Positions 6,594 to 14,693 of a stretch of 36,352 bases of DNA are shown in pieces. The DNA is taken from the NCBI GenBank assembly GCA_020718065.1, contig DYDE01000029.1:1-36352 (forward strand), read 5' to 3'. How positions within the stretch are numbered: the first letter of the stretch is position 1; every line of letters starts with the position of its first letter. This stretch comes from Marinifilum sp. (GTDB lineage Bacteria; Bacteroidota; Bacteroidia; Bacteroidales; CG2-30-32-10). The notes below the pieces were generated by a model, which saw only the letters and a program-made list of their open reading frames with translations, did not search any database and had not been told where the DNA came from. Position numbers and translations under genes: made by a program.

Positions 6594-9500
6594 TCAGACT
6601 TTTAACCCTAATACTATTACATCATCAATTTGTGCGAAGTTGCCTTTCCATTGCTGAAACTCGTTTTCAAATATTTTCTCTTGTTCGAATAAGGGTTTAT
6701 GATGTATGCTTGTAATTAGTTCTCTGAAACGTCTTGTTTTGTAAGTTTCGCCTTTTTCTCCACCGAATTGAGACCTGAATCCGTCTGAGAAAATATAAAA
6801 AGTATCTCCTTTTTTTAATTGAATTATATTGTTGGTAAAAGGTTTTTCGTTTTTATAAACACCAACGGGTTGTTTATCAGCTTGTATTTCTATTAAATTT
6901 GGTTCTGTTGATGATTGGTCATTATTATTTTTAAACAGCCATAAAGAATTATTGGCACCTGCATATTGCATTTCAAGTGTTTTGGTGTTAATAGCGCAAA
7001 TAGCTATGTCCATACCATCTTGTTGCTCTCCTGATTTACCTGTTTGTTGGAGTGAGGTTTTTAATTTTCTTCTCAGTTCTTCGAGTACTTCACTTGCAGA
7101 TGATATTTCTTCGTATCGTAATATTTCATTCAGTATAGACATTCCGAGCATGCTCATAAACGCACCAGGTATTCCATGTCCTGTGCAATCTGCAACAGCA
7201 ACTATTATATGATCTTTTACCTGATTTATACTGTAGAAATCTCCACTAACAATATCTTTAGGTTTAAAAATAATTAAGTAATCTGTAAACAAATTACTAA
7301 TAGATTCTTTGGTGGTTAAAAGTGCTTTTTGAATTCGTTGTGCATAGTGAATACTGTCGGTAATAGCTTTGTTTTGTCTTGCTATATGGTCTCGTTGACT
7401 TGTGGCAATATCTCTTTGGTTTTGTATCTCTTCATGTTGTGCTAAAATTTCTTCTTTTTGAAGGTTGATTTCGTTGGTTCTTTCTTCAACTTTTTGTTCC
7501 AATATTTTTTTTGTTTTAATAAGTTTGAGCTCTCTAACTTTTATAAAAACGATTATAAAACTGAGAACAATGATTAAGTATATAATATATGCCCATGTAC
7601 TTCTCCACCAGGGTGGGGTTACAATAATTTTTATTGATATTCCAATTTCATTCCATACTTTGTCATTATTAGAACCTTTGATGTGAAGAATATAATTACC
7701 AGGAGGAATTTTTGAAAATGGAACCAAATGGCGATTACCAGTCTCTATCCAATTATCACTTAGTCCTTCCATTTTATAGGTATAGTGGTTTTTTTCTGAA
7801 TTGGTATATTCAAGGGCTGCAAATTCGATATTAAGAGCATAGTCGTTATGGGTCAGGCGAATTTCATTATTTAAACCCTGATAAAGAACTTGTTTGCCTG
7901 CATCATTTTCTTTTTCAATATTGGTAATAACAATGTTTGGAATAAAATTGTTTTCTTTTAATGAGTCAGGATAAAATGCATTTACTCCATTCATACCACC
8001 AAAAAACAATTCGCCATCATTGCTTTTATAACTAGCTTTTAAATTGAATTCTAGATCTTGTAGTCCGTCTTCCAGATCGAAAGTTTTAAATACATTTGTT
8101 CCATTGTAATTTAGTGTAAGACCGTTTCCTGTAGAAAACCAGAGATTTTTATTGTTGTCTTCCAAAATTTCGTAAACTATATTGCTTGGTAATCCATCTT
8201 TTTCTGAGTAATAATTGTAGATTTTTGTTTTTTTATTGTATTTATTAACACCGGCTTTGGTTCCAATCCATATATTTCCTTCGGAATCTTCGCAAAGTGA
8301 AACTACAAAATTATCACATAAAGTATTGGTTGAATTTTTGTCATTTAATATCTGTGTAAATGTTTCTGTTTTTGGATCAAAGATATTTAAGCCAGTGGAT
8401 GTTCCAATCCAAATTAATCCATCTTTATCTTCAATGATAGAATAGATTAAATTATTTGTTATTGATGTTTTATGGTTTCCTCCGGATTGATAAACTTTTA
8501 CATCTTTTTTATCTGTATTTATTTTATATAAACCATTACTTGTGCCAATCCAGAAAAAATGGTTTTTATCTTCGATAATAGACATAACTCTAAACCCTTT
8601 GAAATCAGGAAAGTTTTTTGCTTGAAAAAAATCTTTAAGTGGAATAAATTGTTTTTTATCATAAGTATATATGGAGATTCCATTTCGAGTACCTATCCAT
8701 ATACGTTGTTTGCTGTCTTTGAAAATTACATGAACATAATCATCTGGTATTTTTTTTAATCCTGACGATTGGGATGTAATGTGTTCAACAGTTCCTGTAG
8801 TCCTGTTAAATATATTTAGTCCTTTTCCCCATGTACCAATCCAAATTAAATTATCCTGATCTTTAAATATAGAAGCAATAACATTATAAGTTAGATCTAC
8901 TGAATTACTTTCATTAGATTTTCTGTATAAATTAAATTTCTTTTTTTTAAGGTCAACTTTATTTAGACCATTTAGAGTTCCTATCCATAAAACATTTGAG
9001 CGATCTAAAAACAGTGAAAGAACAAAATCATTACTAATAGAACTTGCTTGCGAAACAATGTTATTATAAAAAGAAAAAGCAGGGTTAGCTTGTTTGTCGA
9101 AAGATATTTTATGAAGTCCTCCACCATCAGCATCGGTCCCTACCCATATGTTGCCTAGTTGATCTTCTTCTATAGATCGGATATTATTACTTTTTAGTGA
9201 ATTTGAATTATTGTTTTCCTTAATGAATTTTGTAATCGAATGATTTTTTTTATTAAGTTTATTTAATCCCTTTTTGGTTCCAATCCATATATTTCCTAAA
9301 TGATCCTCTATTAGTGCTGTGATGAAATTATCGCAAAGTTGACTTGTATTAGTCCGAAAATTATTAAATAGTTTTGTCTTAGGATCAAAAATAGAAAGAC
9401 CATCAGAAGAAGCTATCCAGATTAAGCCATCTCTATCAATAATTACTGGCATTTGGTAATCTTCTATAGTTGTACTTGAGCCGATTTTATTTACATACCT

Positions 9501-9989
9501 GTTTATTTTTCCTGTTTTTACATTAATAACATTTAATACCGGTGGTGTATTAACATAAACATTTCCTTTTTTATCGGCAACTAGCCCATAAACATTATTA
9601 TTGAAAATTGAATTATTATCATTTGGCTTGTTTCTGAGGCATTGAAACTTGCCAGTTTTTTTATTGTATTTATTTAAACCATCTTTTGTTCCAATCCATA
9701 TATTGTTTTCATTATCTTCTGTAATAGAATACATCCAGTTGTTGGAAATAGAGGCTGTGTCTATTGGATTCCGGACAAACTTTTTAAAAGTGTAGCCATC
9801 AAATCGATTTAACCCATCTTGTGTTCCAATCCAAATAAATCCTTCTGAGTCTTGAAATATTGAAATGATAACGCTCTGTGATAATCCATTATTAACATTA
9901 TATGATTTAAATTGTAAGGATTGAGCAAATAAGTTTATTGAAAGAAAAACACAAAAAATAATATAAATGATGGTTTTTTTATAACACAT
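6594..9989 (-). CDS. Reg_prop propeller sensor with Y_Y_Y domain and SpoIIE (PP2C) phosphatase output
   Basis: The protein has 1131 residues. A signal sequence (MCYKKTIIYIIFCVFLSINL) is followed by about 14 propeller blades of the form DxxGxIWIGTxxGLNxFD, enough for two seven-bladed propellers. A Y_Y_Y domain follows (~725-795), then one membrane helix (~799-818, WAYIIYLIIVLSFIIVFI) and a coiled coil (KVEERTNEINLQKEEIL ...). The C-terminal SpoIIE-type serine phosphatase (~905-1131) has its metal-binding aspartates in IVSGDFY (D917), VADCTGHGIPGAFMS, IFSDGFRSQFGG and IDDVIVLG. The architecture resembles hybrid two-component sensors, but the kinase is replaced by a phosphatase. Such phosphatases usually reset anti-sigma or STAS-domain switch proteins. 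No such partner gene is in the window. The ligand is unknown. Confidence 0.9.
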   Translation of the reverse strand: MCYKKTIIYIIFCVFLSINLFAQSLQFKSYNVNNGLSQSVIISIFQDSEGFIWIGTQDGLNRFDGYTFKKFVRNPIDTASISNNWMYSITEDNENNIWIGTKDGLNKYNKKTGKFQCLRNKPNDNNSIFNNNVYGLVADKKGNVYVNTPPVLNVINVKTGKINRYVNKIGSSTTIEDYQMPVIIDRDGLIWIASSDGLSIFDPKTKLFNNFRTNTSQLCDNFITALIEDHLGNIWIGTKKGLNKLNKKNHSITKFIKENNNSNSLKSNNIRSIEEDQLGNIWVGTDADGGGLHKISFDKQANPAFSFYNNIVSQASSISNDFVLSLFLDRSNVLWIGTLNGLNKVDLKKKKFNLYRKSNESNSVDLTYNVIASIFKDQDNLIWIGTWGKGLNIFNRTTGTVEHITSQSSGLKKIPDDYVHVIFKDSKQRIWIGTRNGISIYTYDKKQFIPLKDFFQAKNFPDFKGFRVMSIIEDKNHFFWIGTSNGLYKINTDKKDVKVYQSGGNHKTSITNNLIYSIIEDKDGLIWIGTSTGLNIFDPKTETFTQILNDKNSTNTLCDNFVVSLCEDSEGNIWIGTKAGVNKYNKKTKIYNYYSEKDGLPSNIVYEILEDNNKNLWFSTGNGLTLNYNGTNVFKTFDLEDGLQDLEFNLKASYKSNDGELFFGGMNGVNAFYPDSLKENNFIPNIVITNIEKENDAGKQVLYQGLNNEIRLTHNDYALNIEFAALEYTNSEKNHYTYKMEGLSDNWIETGNRHLVPFSKIPPGNYILHIKGSNNDKVWNEIGISIKIIVTPPWWRSTWAYIIYLIIVLSFIIVFIKVRELKLIKTKKILEQKVEERTNEINLQKEEILAQHEEIQNQRDIATSQRDHIARQNKAITDSIHYAQRIQKALLTTKESISNLFTDYLIIFKPKDIVSGDFYSINQVKDHIIVAVADCTGHGIPGAFMSMLGMSILNEILRYEEISSASEVLEELRRKLKTSLQQTGKSGEQQDGMDIAICAINTKTLEMQYAGANNSLWLFKNNNDQSSTEPNLIEIQADKQPVGVYKNEKPFTNNIIQLKKGDTFYIFSDGFRSQFGGEKGETYKTRRFRELITSIHHKPLFEQEKIFENEFQQWKGNFAQIDDVIVLGLKV

Positions 9990-10429
9990 AAATAATTGAA
10001 TTTATAAAAAAATTAATAATTTTTGGTTGTTAAAAATATTGAATATTTGTGTTTTTATATATAAAAAAAATAATAAAATCATTCATAAAATAGTATAATC
10101 TATATAATCGGCTAAAGTCTCTGTATGTTATAAAAAACAAAAGGTGAAATAATAAATTGTTAAAGAATTAAAAACAGTTATAAAACAAAAAGTGATTGAA
10201 AATTAATATAACAAAAAGAACAAAAATTATGTTTAACAAATTCAATTAATTATACTCTAATTGACAATTAATATCAGGTTTTAAGATTAATTAATAAATA
10301 ACTATTGATTTTTAAGCTTTCATAAAATATACTTATCTTTGAAGTGTTTATTTATTATAAATTTGGCTAAAGTATTAATGCCTGGGTGCTATAATTTATA
10401 GAGAAACAAACAATATATAATTAATTTGT
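9990..10429. other. Divergent intergenic region, very AT-rich
   Basis: About 440 bases between the divergent sensor phosphatase and reductase genes. It is very AT-rich, with many short A and T runs. The only recognisable signal is the -7-like element before the reductase gene. No ORF, hairpin with T-run, or repeat array was seen. Confidence 0.6.
10334..10341 (+). promoter_or_regulatory. Putative -7 promoter element for the reductase/oxoamine synthase genes
   Basis: TATCTTTG is a full match to TAnnTTTG, ~90 bases before the ATG at 10430. The -33 region is not clear at the usual ~20-base spacing. Confidence 0.5.
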
Positions 10430-11221
10430 ATGACAAAAGTAGCTTTAATAACTGGAGGATCTTCGGGACTGGGTTTTTCGTTTGCTAGGCAATTGGGAAA
10501 TGAAGGGTATCATATAATAATTGTTTCAAGAAATAAAGAGCGTGCTGATAAGGCAGTTGATGATTTGAACAAGCTTGAAATAACGACACAAAGTATGTTG
10601 TGTGATATTACTATTGAAGATCAGGTGAAAGCAGTAGCTGACCGTGTGAAAACTGAATATGGAAAGATTGATTTTTTGATACTTAATGCTGGTGAAGTTA
10701 CACCAAAATTGCTTTGCGACTACACGAGCACAACGTTGCTTAAAAAAGAGATTGAAATAGATTTGTGGGGAACGGTGCAGTGTGCTTATTTTTTTACTCC
10801 TATACTTATAGAAGGTTCAAAAATATTGATGACTTCTTCGGGATTCGGAATTATGGGAGCGGCTGGTTATTCTACCTATTGTGCAGCTAAGGCAGGTATT
10901 GTTAACTTTGCAGAATCGCTGAGACGCGAATTGTTGTACAAAAAAATTGCTGTATATGTGACTTGTCCGGGAGATATGGACACCCCTCAACTCCAATACG
11001 AAATTGTAAATCAACCAGAATGGATGAAACAAAATTCTCCCCGAAAAACAATGTCTGTTGATATGGCAGCAAAAAAAATATTGAAAAAATGCCAGGGTTA
11101 TAGCAGATTTCTGATATTGATTGGCACTGATGTCAAACTATTAGCAATTGTAACAAAAATTTTACCTAGAAGATGGAGAGATAAACTAATAGATAATATG
11201 TTGCCCCGACCAAAAAAATAA
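10430..11221 (+). CDS. Short-chain dehydrogenase/reductase, 3-ketosphinganine reductase-like
   Basis: A classical SDR of 263 residues. The nucleotide-binding TGGSSGLG is at 8-15, NAG at 86-88, and the catalytic residues are S137, Y150 and K154 (YCAAK). After the active site the sequence reads CPGDMDTPQL, which resembles the PxDxDTP motif of 3-ketodihydrosphingosine reductases. The C-terminus carries a hydrophobic stretch (LILIGTDVKLLAIVTKIL) that may contact the membrane. The next gene downstream (66 bases) encodes an alpha-oxoamine synthase, the enzyme class that makes 3-ketosphinganine. Together they suggest NADPH reduction of a long-chain 3-ketone. Reduction of another ketone product is possible. 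SDR membership is certain; the substrate is inferred. Confidence 0.8.
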   Translation: MTKVALITGGSSGLGFSFARQLGNEGYHIIIVSRNKERADKAVDDLNKLEITTQSMLCDITIEDQVKAVADRVKTEYGKIDFLILNAGEVTPKLLCDYTSTTLLKKEIEIDLWGTVQCAYFFTPILIEGSKILMTSSGFGIMGAAGYSTYCAAKAGIVNFAESLRRELLYKKIAVYVTCPGDMDTPQLQYEIVNQPEWMKQNSPRKTMSVDMAAKKILKKCQGYSRFLILIGTDVKLLAIVTKILPRRWRDKLIDNMLPRPKK

Positions 11222-11287
11222 TAATTAACAATTTATTTTTTTATAATTTTAAGCACTAAATAGATTATATTAACACAAAGAATTGAA

Positions 11288-12610
11288 ATGAAAACTGATT
11301 TCCTTAATGCATTGAATGTATGTGGTCTTGATTTTATTAGAATTAAGGGCAAAACATTGATAGAAAGACATAAACCTTTAGATGATTTTACTATTTTAAG
11401 AAATAAATTCGGGGTTTATTCTTGCGCAAACAGAGTAATAAATACCAAAGTAACACCCCATGTGGAAGTTGAAGTTGATCATAGAAAAAGTGAGAAGTTT
11501 TTGAATTTCAGCTCTCAGGATTATTTGGGTTTAGCACAAAATGAGGATGTGAAAAACGCTGTTAAAAATATTATTGATGAATATGGCATACATGCTGCAT
11601 CTTCACCCATTCTCACTGGCAGAAATAAATTAACAGAAACGCTGGAAAATAAGCTGGCTGAAAAATTTAAAGCAGAACAATGTCTTTTATATCCTACAGG
11701 TTGGGCTGCATGTTTTGGTGTTATCGCAAGCCTTGTTACAGAATTAGATTATATTATTGTTGATGCATTATCGCATAATAGTTTGCAGGTGGCTTGTAAA
11801 TATAGTACTTCTCATGTTCAGAAATTCAGGCATAATGATTTGGAGCATTTAGAGAAACTTTTGAAAAAAAGAAGAGAAAGCGAACCAAATGCTGGTATTT
11901 TTGTAATTGTTGAAGGGCTATATTCAATGAATTCTGATATGCCCGATCTTAAAAATGTTTTGAGATTGGTTAATAAATATGAAGCTATATTGATACTGGA
12001 TGTTGCACATGATTTTGGTGCTATGGGTCAAAAAGGTCTGGGTATTTTAGAAACAGTTGAAAATGAAAATCTGGAAAATGTTGTGATTTGTGGCTCTTTT
12101 AGTAAGTCGTTTGCATCGAATGGTGGTTTTGTGGTTGGCCAAAAGGTAATAAGACAACAACTTATTGTTTTTTCTCCTACTTATACGTTTTCGAATGGCA
12201 TTTCGCCTATGCAATCTGCTGCTGCATTAAAATGCTTCGAAATAATCTTTTCTAAAGAAGGTGATGTATTAAGAAAGAAATTGAAGGATAATATTAATTT
12301 TGCAATTAAGGAATTTAACAAAAACGGATTTATAACAAATGGTATTCCAAGCCCTATAGTTCCCGTTCATATTGGAGCTGATGACCTTGCCAGACTGATG
12401 TCGAAAGAAATAATAAACCAGAGATTATTGGCAAACCTTGCAGAATATCCCGGAGTGCCAAAAAAACAGGCAATTTTCAGATTTCAATTGATGAGCAATC
12501 ATACCCAGAAACAAATTTCTGATGCAGTGCAAAGAATGAAAACTGCAAAAGAGGATGCTGCTTCTACTTTGAAAGAAATTATTGAAGATACTCAGGTTAA
12601 TGTATTATAA
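11288..12610 (+). CDS. Alpha-oxoamine synthase (serine palmitoyltransferase-like), PLP-dependent
   Basis: A 440-residue member of the serine palmitoyltransferase/KBL/BioF family, which condenses an amino acid with an acyl-CoA or acyl-ACP and releases CO2. The PLP lysine is K273 in GSFSKSFASNGG. The ring-stacking histidine is H163 (DALSHNS). D238 and H241 lie in LDVAHDFGAMG. NFSSQDYLGLA and VEGLYSMNSD are family signatures. DVAHDFG replaces the common DEAHSxG, so this is not the most typical serine palmitoyltransferase. About 65 extra N-terminal residues precede the fold. Pairing with the reductase gene argues for long-chain-base synthesis. The amino acid used (serine, glycine, alanine or other) cannot be told from the sequence. 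Confidence 0.82.
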   Translation: MKTDFLNALNVCGLDFIRIKGKTLIERHKPLDDFTILRNKFGVYSCANRVINTKVTPHVEVEVDHRKSEKFLNFSSQDYLGLAQNEDVKNAVKNIIDEYGIHAASSPILTGRNKLTETLENKLAEKFKAEQCLLYPTGWAACFGVIASLVTELDYIIVDALSHNSLQVACKYSTSHVQKFRHNDLEHLEKLLKKRRESEPNAGIFVIVEGLYSMNSDMPDLKNVLRLVNKYEAILILDVAHDFGAMGQKGLGILETVENENLENVVICGSFSKSFASNGGFVVGQKVIRQQLIVFSPTYTFSNGISPMQSAAALKCFEIIFSKEGDVLRKKLKDNINFAIKEFNKNGFITNGIPSPIVPVHIGADDLARLMSKEIINQRLLANLAEYPGVPKKQAIFRFQLMSNHTQKQISDAVQRMKTAKEDAASTLKEIIEDTQVNVL

Positions 12611-12639
12611 GATTATTTAAATTGCAATAAACTTTTCAA

Positions 12640-12670
12640 TTGTTTTAATAATCAAATTTTTATATCTTTA
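12640..12670 (+). promoter_or_regulatory. Putative Bacteroidota promoter (-33 TTG, -7 TATCTTTA)
   Basis: TTG at 12640-12642 and TATCTTTA at 12663-12670 are separated by 20 bases, the usual spacing. The -7 differs from TAnnTTTG at the last base. It lies ~30 bases before the ATG at 12700, so the transglutaminase-like gene may also be transcribed on its own. Confidence 0.45.
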
Positions 12671-12699
12671 CATAATTTATTTATAATTATATAGATGTT

Positions 12700-14454
12700 A
12701 TGGAGCAGATTATACCTACTTTTATTTCCCCCGATTTTAAGGATAGTAAAACTTTAGAAAAGTATTCATCAGCTTTTACATTATCGGATATGGAAATTTT
12801 TATATTTCCAGAACTATTTTACCCTTTGGTATTGGCAAATATTATGTCGCCAGTTATTTGGAAATGGCGTGACGATCTCTGGTTTAAGGATATTCATAAA
12901 AAAACTTTCACTTATAAAATAAATAGGGTTAAGCAATACATAATGGATCATTATGTTTTTAACCTCGATTTGGAAACATGGGGGTTAACGACAAAGGATA
13001 AGGAAATTAACCGATTTAAAGGTTTTTTTGACACTGAAGTTTTACAGCAATCAAATGCATTATTTGGTTACGAAGGTGATAAATATTATTTTGATATAGA
13101 TATTCGGAAACATTTCGGCTTGGATAAATATACTACTGATATAATTCCTTACTGGAAAACAGAAACGGTAGAAGCTATGACCGCTTTTCGATATAAAGAA
13201 GGATTTAACAATGGAGCAGGGGAGTGTGTTTCTTTATCGGCATTGTATGCTGCTGCTTTATTTGTAGTAGGTCGTGTTCCTTTAGAAAAAATATTTTTAA
13301 TTGCCACTCCTCTCCATTCCCAGAATTTTATCAATGTTGACGAAGGTGTTATTACTAATAACAGGCGTATTGTAACTAAAAAGATGTGGTTCAACGGAAC
13401 ACTGATGTCTGCCAGAGCAAGACGTGCATTAGAAAACGAAAATATTACTATTGTAGCTCATATATCAGGATTTATTCATACAGTTTATTCCAAAGCCACA
13501 ATTCATCCATTGGCATATAAGGTTTTTAATTCGAGCTTGCATCAATATTTGAAAACAAATTTAACTCCTGAAATATTTATAAACTATTTGAGGTATGAAA
13601 TGAATTATAAACAGTGTTTTCAATACAAACACACCTTTAATGGAAGAGACCATTTCATAGAACTTGAGAAAATATTTGCATACGAACACTTAAGTATGAC
13701 TAATTTCACAGAAAGCAATAGAAAAGCATTTTTAGAAGATATAGATCCTGAAGAATTTAGTTTATCTCCTATTGATGGACGTATTTGTTTTTGTATAATT
13801 GAAGATTTTCTAAATGAAAATAAAAATCTTGAATTTGAAGAAATTAAACAACATTTTCTTAAATATGCAATTGAAACCAAATGCAACAATTTTAATAATA
13901 TTCAACAAATATTTGAAGGTTTACAAAAGTTTATCAATTTAGAACTACGTTTACCAATACCTGATAAAACTTTTGAATCCGAAAAGCTTTTGGAAATTAA
14001 TTTACATCAAACCAGAGAAGAGATTATAAGTCTTATATTTAAACAATCGGAATTCAATGAAATTGCTAATCTGGCTGTTTACACTTATAGACAAATGGAT
14101 AAAATTGACTGGACTCCTTTTATAAAAGCAGCAATTGAAAGAAATCCTGTATCTTTAGAAGCATTGAAAGGAAAATCTATAAAAGATGTAAATAAGTTTT
14201 TAAATGAATTGCCAAATGAATCAATTTATGATGCAAAACGATTAGCTCAACCAGATGAAGTATGGAATTTTAAACGTGGTGATGGTATAGAAAAAGCTAT
14301 ACTATTGGCTAATTTTATTTTGAGTACTGAAAAAAATGCAAATATTCAGCTTAATATAAATGGTAGTCAAGTTGTATTAAAACAAAAAGATAAGCAATTT
14401 GTTTTTACATCTACCAAGGAATTTGAGCAAAAAGAGATTAAGTTTCCTTTATAA
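12700..14454 (+). CDS. Transglutaminase-like protein of unknown function
   Basis: A 584-residue protein with no signal peptide or membrane helix, so probably cytoplasmic. Residues ~158-215 look like a transglutaminase/cysteine-protease core. C176 sits at a helix start (GAGECVSLSALYAAALF), H206 is in ATPLHSQNF, and D214 is in NVDEG; they could form a Cys-His-Asp triad. Near residue ~520 a second stretch, WNFKRGDGIEKAILLANFI, resembles the transglutaminase GDCxxKAxLLAxLL helix, but glycine stands where cysteine is expected. The middle (~260-500) is helical and unrecognised. The gene follows the oxoamine synthase by 89 bases on the same strand. A link to that pathway is inferred from position alone. 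Confidence 0.6.
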   Translation: MEQIIPTFISPDFKDSKTLEKYSSAFTLSDMEIFIFPELFYPLVLANIMSPVIWKWRDDLWFKDIHKKTFTYKINRVKQYIMDHYVFNLDLETWGLTTKDKEINRFKGFFDTEVLQQSNALFGYEGDKYYFDIDIRKHFGLDKYTTDIIPYWKTETVEAMTAFRYKEGFNNGAGECVSLSALYAAALFVVGRVPLEKIFLIATPLHSQNFINVDEGVITNNRRIVTKKMWFNGTLMSARARRALENENITIVAHISGFIHTVYSKATIHPLAYKVFNSSLHQYLKTNLTPEIFINYLRYEMNYKQCFQYKHTFNGRDHFIELEKIFAYEHLSMTNFTESNRKAFLEDIDPEEFSLSPIDGRICFCIIEDFLNENKNLEFEEIKQHFLKYAIETKCNNFNNIQQIFEGLQKFINLELRLPIPDKTFESEKLLEINLHQTREEIISLIFKQSEFNEIANLAVYTYRQMDKIDWTPFIKAAIERNPVSLEALKGKSIKDVNKFLNELPNESIYDAKRLAQPDEVWNFKRGDGIEKAILLANFILSTEKNANIQLNINGSQVVLKQKDKQFVFTSTKEFEQKEIKFPL

Positions 14455-14457
14455 AAA

Positions 14458-14486
14458 GTACTCAGTACTCAGTATTCAGTAATCAG
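14458..14486. repeat. Left CAGTA-type repeat flanking a gene remnant
   Basis: ACTCAGTACTCAGTATTCAG then TAATCAG: near-7-bp steps of CAGTACT/CAGTATT. It is an imperfect inverted match to 14648-14678 on the other side of the S23-like remnant. Confidence 0.75.
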
Positions 14487-14498
14487 CATTATTTACTG

Positions 14499-14630
14499 AT
14501 AGATCAGATAGGAAGATCCTCCGGATCAATTGGTACACAGATTGCAGAAGCATGGGCGAAGAGGAAATACACAAAACACTTTTCAAGTAAACTAACAGAT
14601 GCAGACGCTGAACAAAGAATTATTCTGTAA
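14499..14630 (+). pseudogene. Remnant of a four-helix-bundle (S23/IVP-type) protein gene
   Basis: The + frame reads IDQIGRSSGSIGTQIAEAWA, then KRKYTKHFSSKLTDADAEQR and IIL, then a stop. This is the central signature of the four-helix-bundle family known from 23S rRNA intervening sequences (typically DQIRRSSxSIxANIAEAWxKRRY...FxxKLxDAxxE). Only about 43 of the usual ~115-125 residues remain, with no start codon and a stop where the third helix should continue. The surrounding inverted repeats suggest that the whole unit once inserted here and then decayed. The family assignment is by eye. Confidence 0.72.
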
Positions 14631-14647
14631 ACCTTAAATTTACTTAA

Positions 14648-14678
14648 CACTGATTACTGAATAAACTGAATACTGACC
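14648..14678. repeat. Right CAGTA-type repeat, inverted relative to the left copy
   Basis: CACTGATTACTGAATAAACT then GAATACTGACC. Its reverse complement contains CAGTATTCAGT and TTCAGTAATCAGTG, matching the left repeat at 14458-14486. Together they bracket the S23-like fragment. Confidence 0.75.
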
Positions 14679-14693
14679 AATTAAAATTATTGT

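Noticed and set aside
14499-14630. Possible intact small gene
   Set aside because: Lacks a start codon and about two thirds of the four-helix-bundle family length; treated as a remnant.
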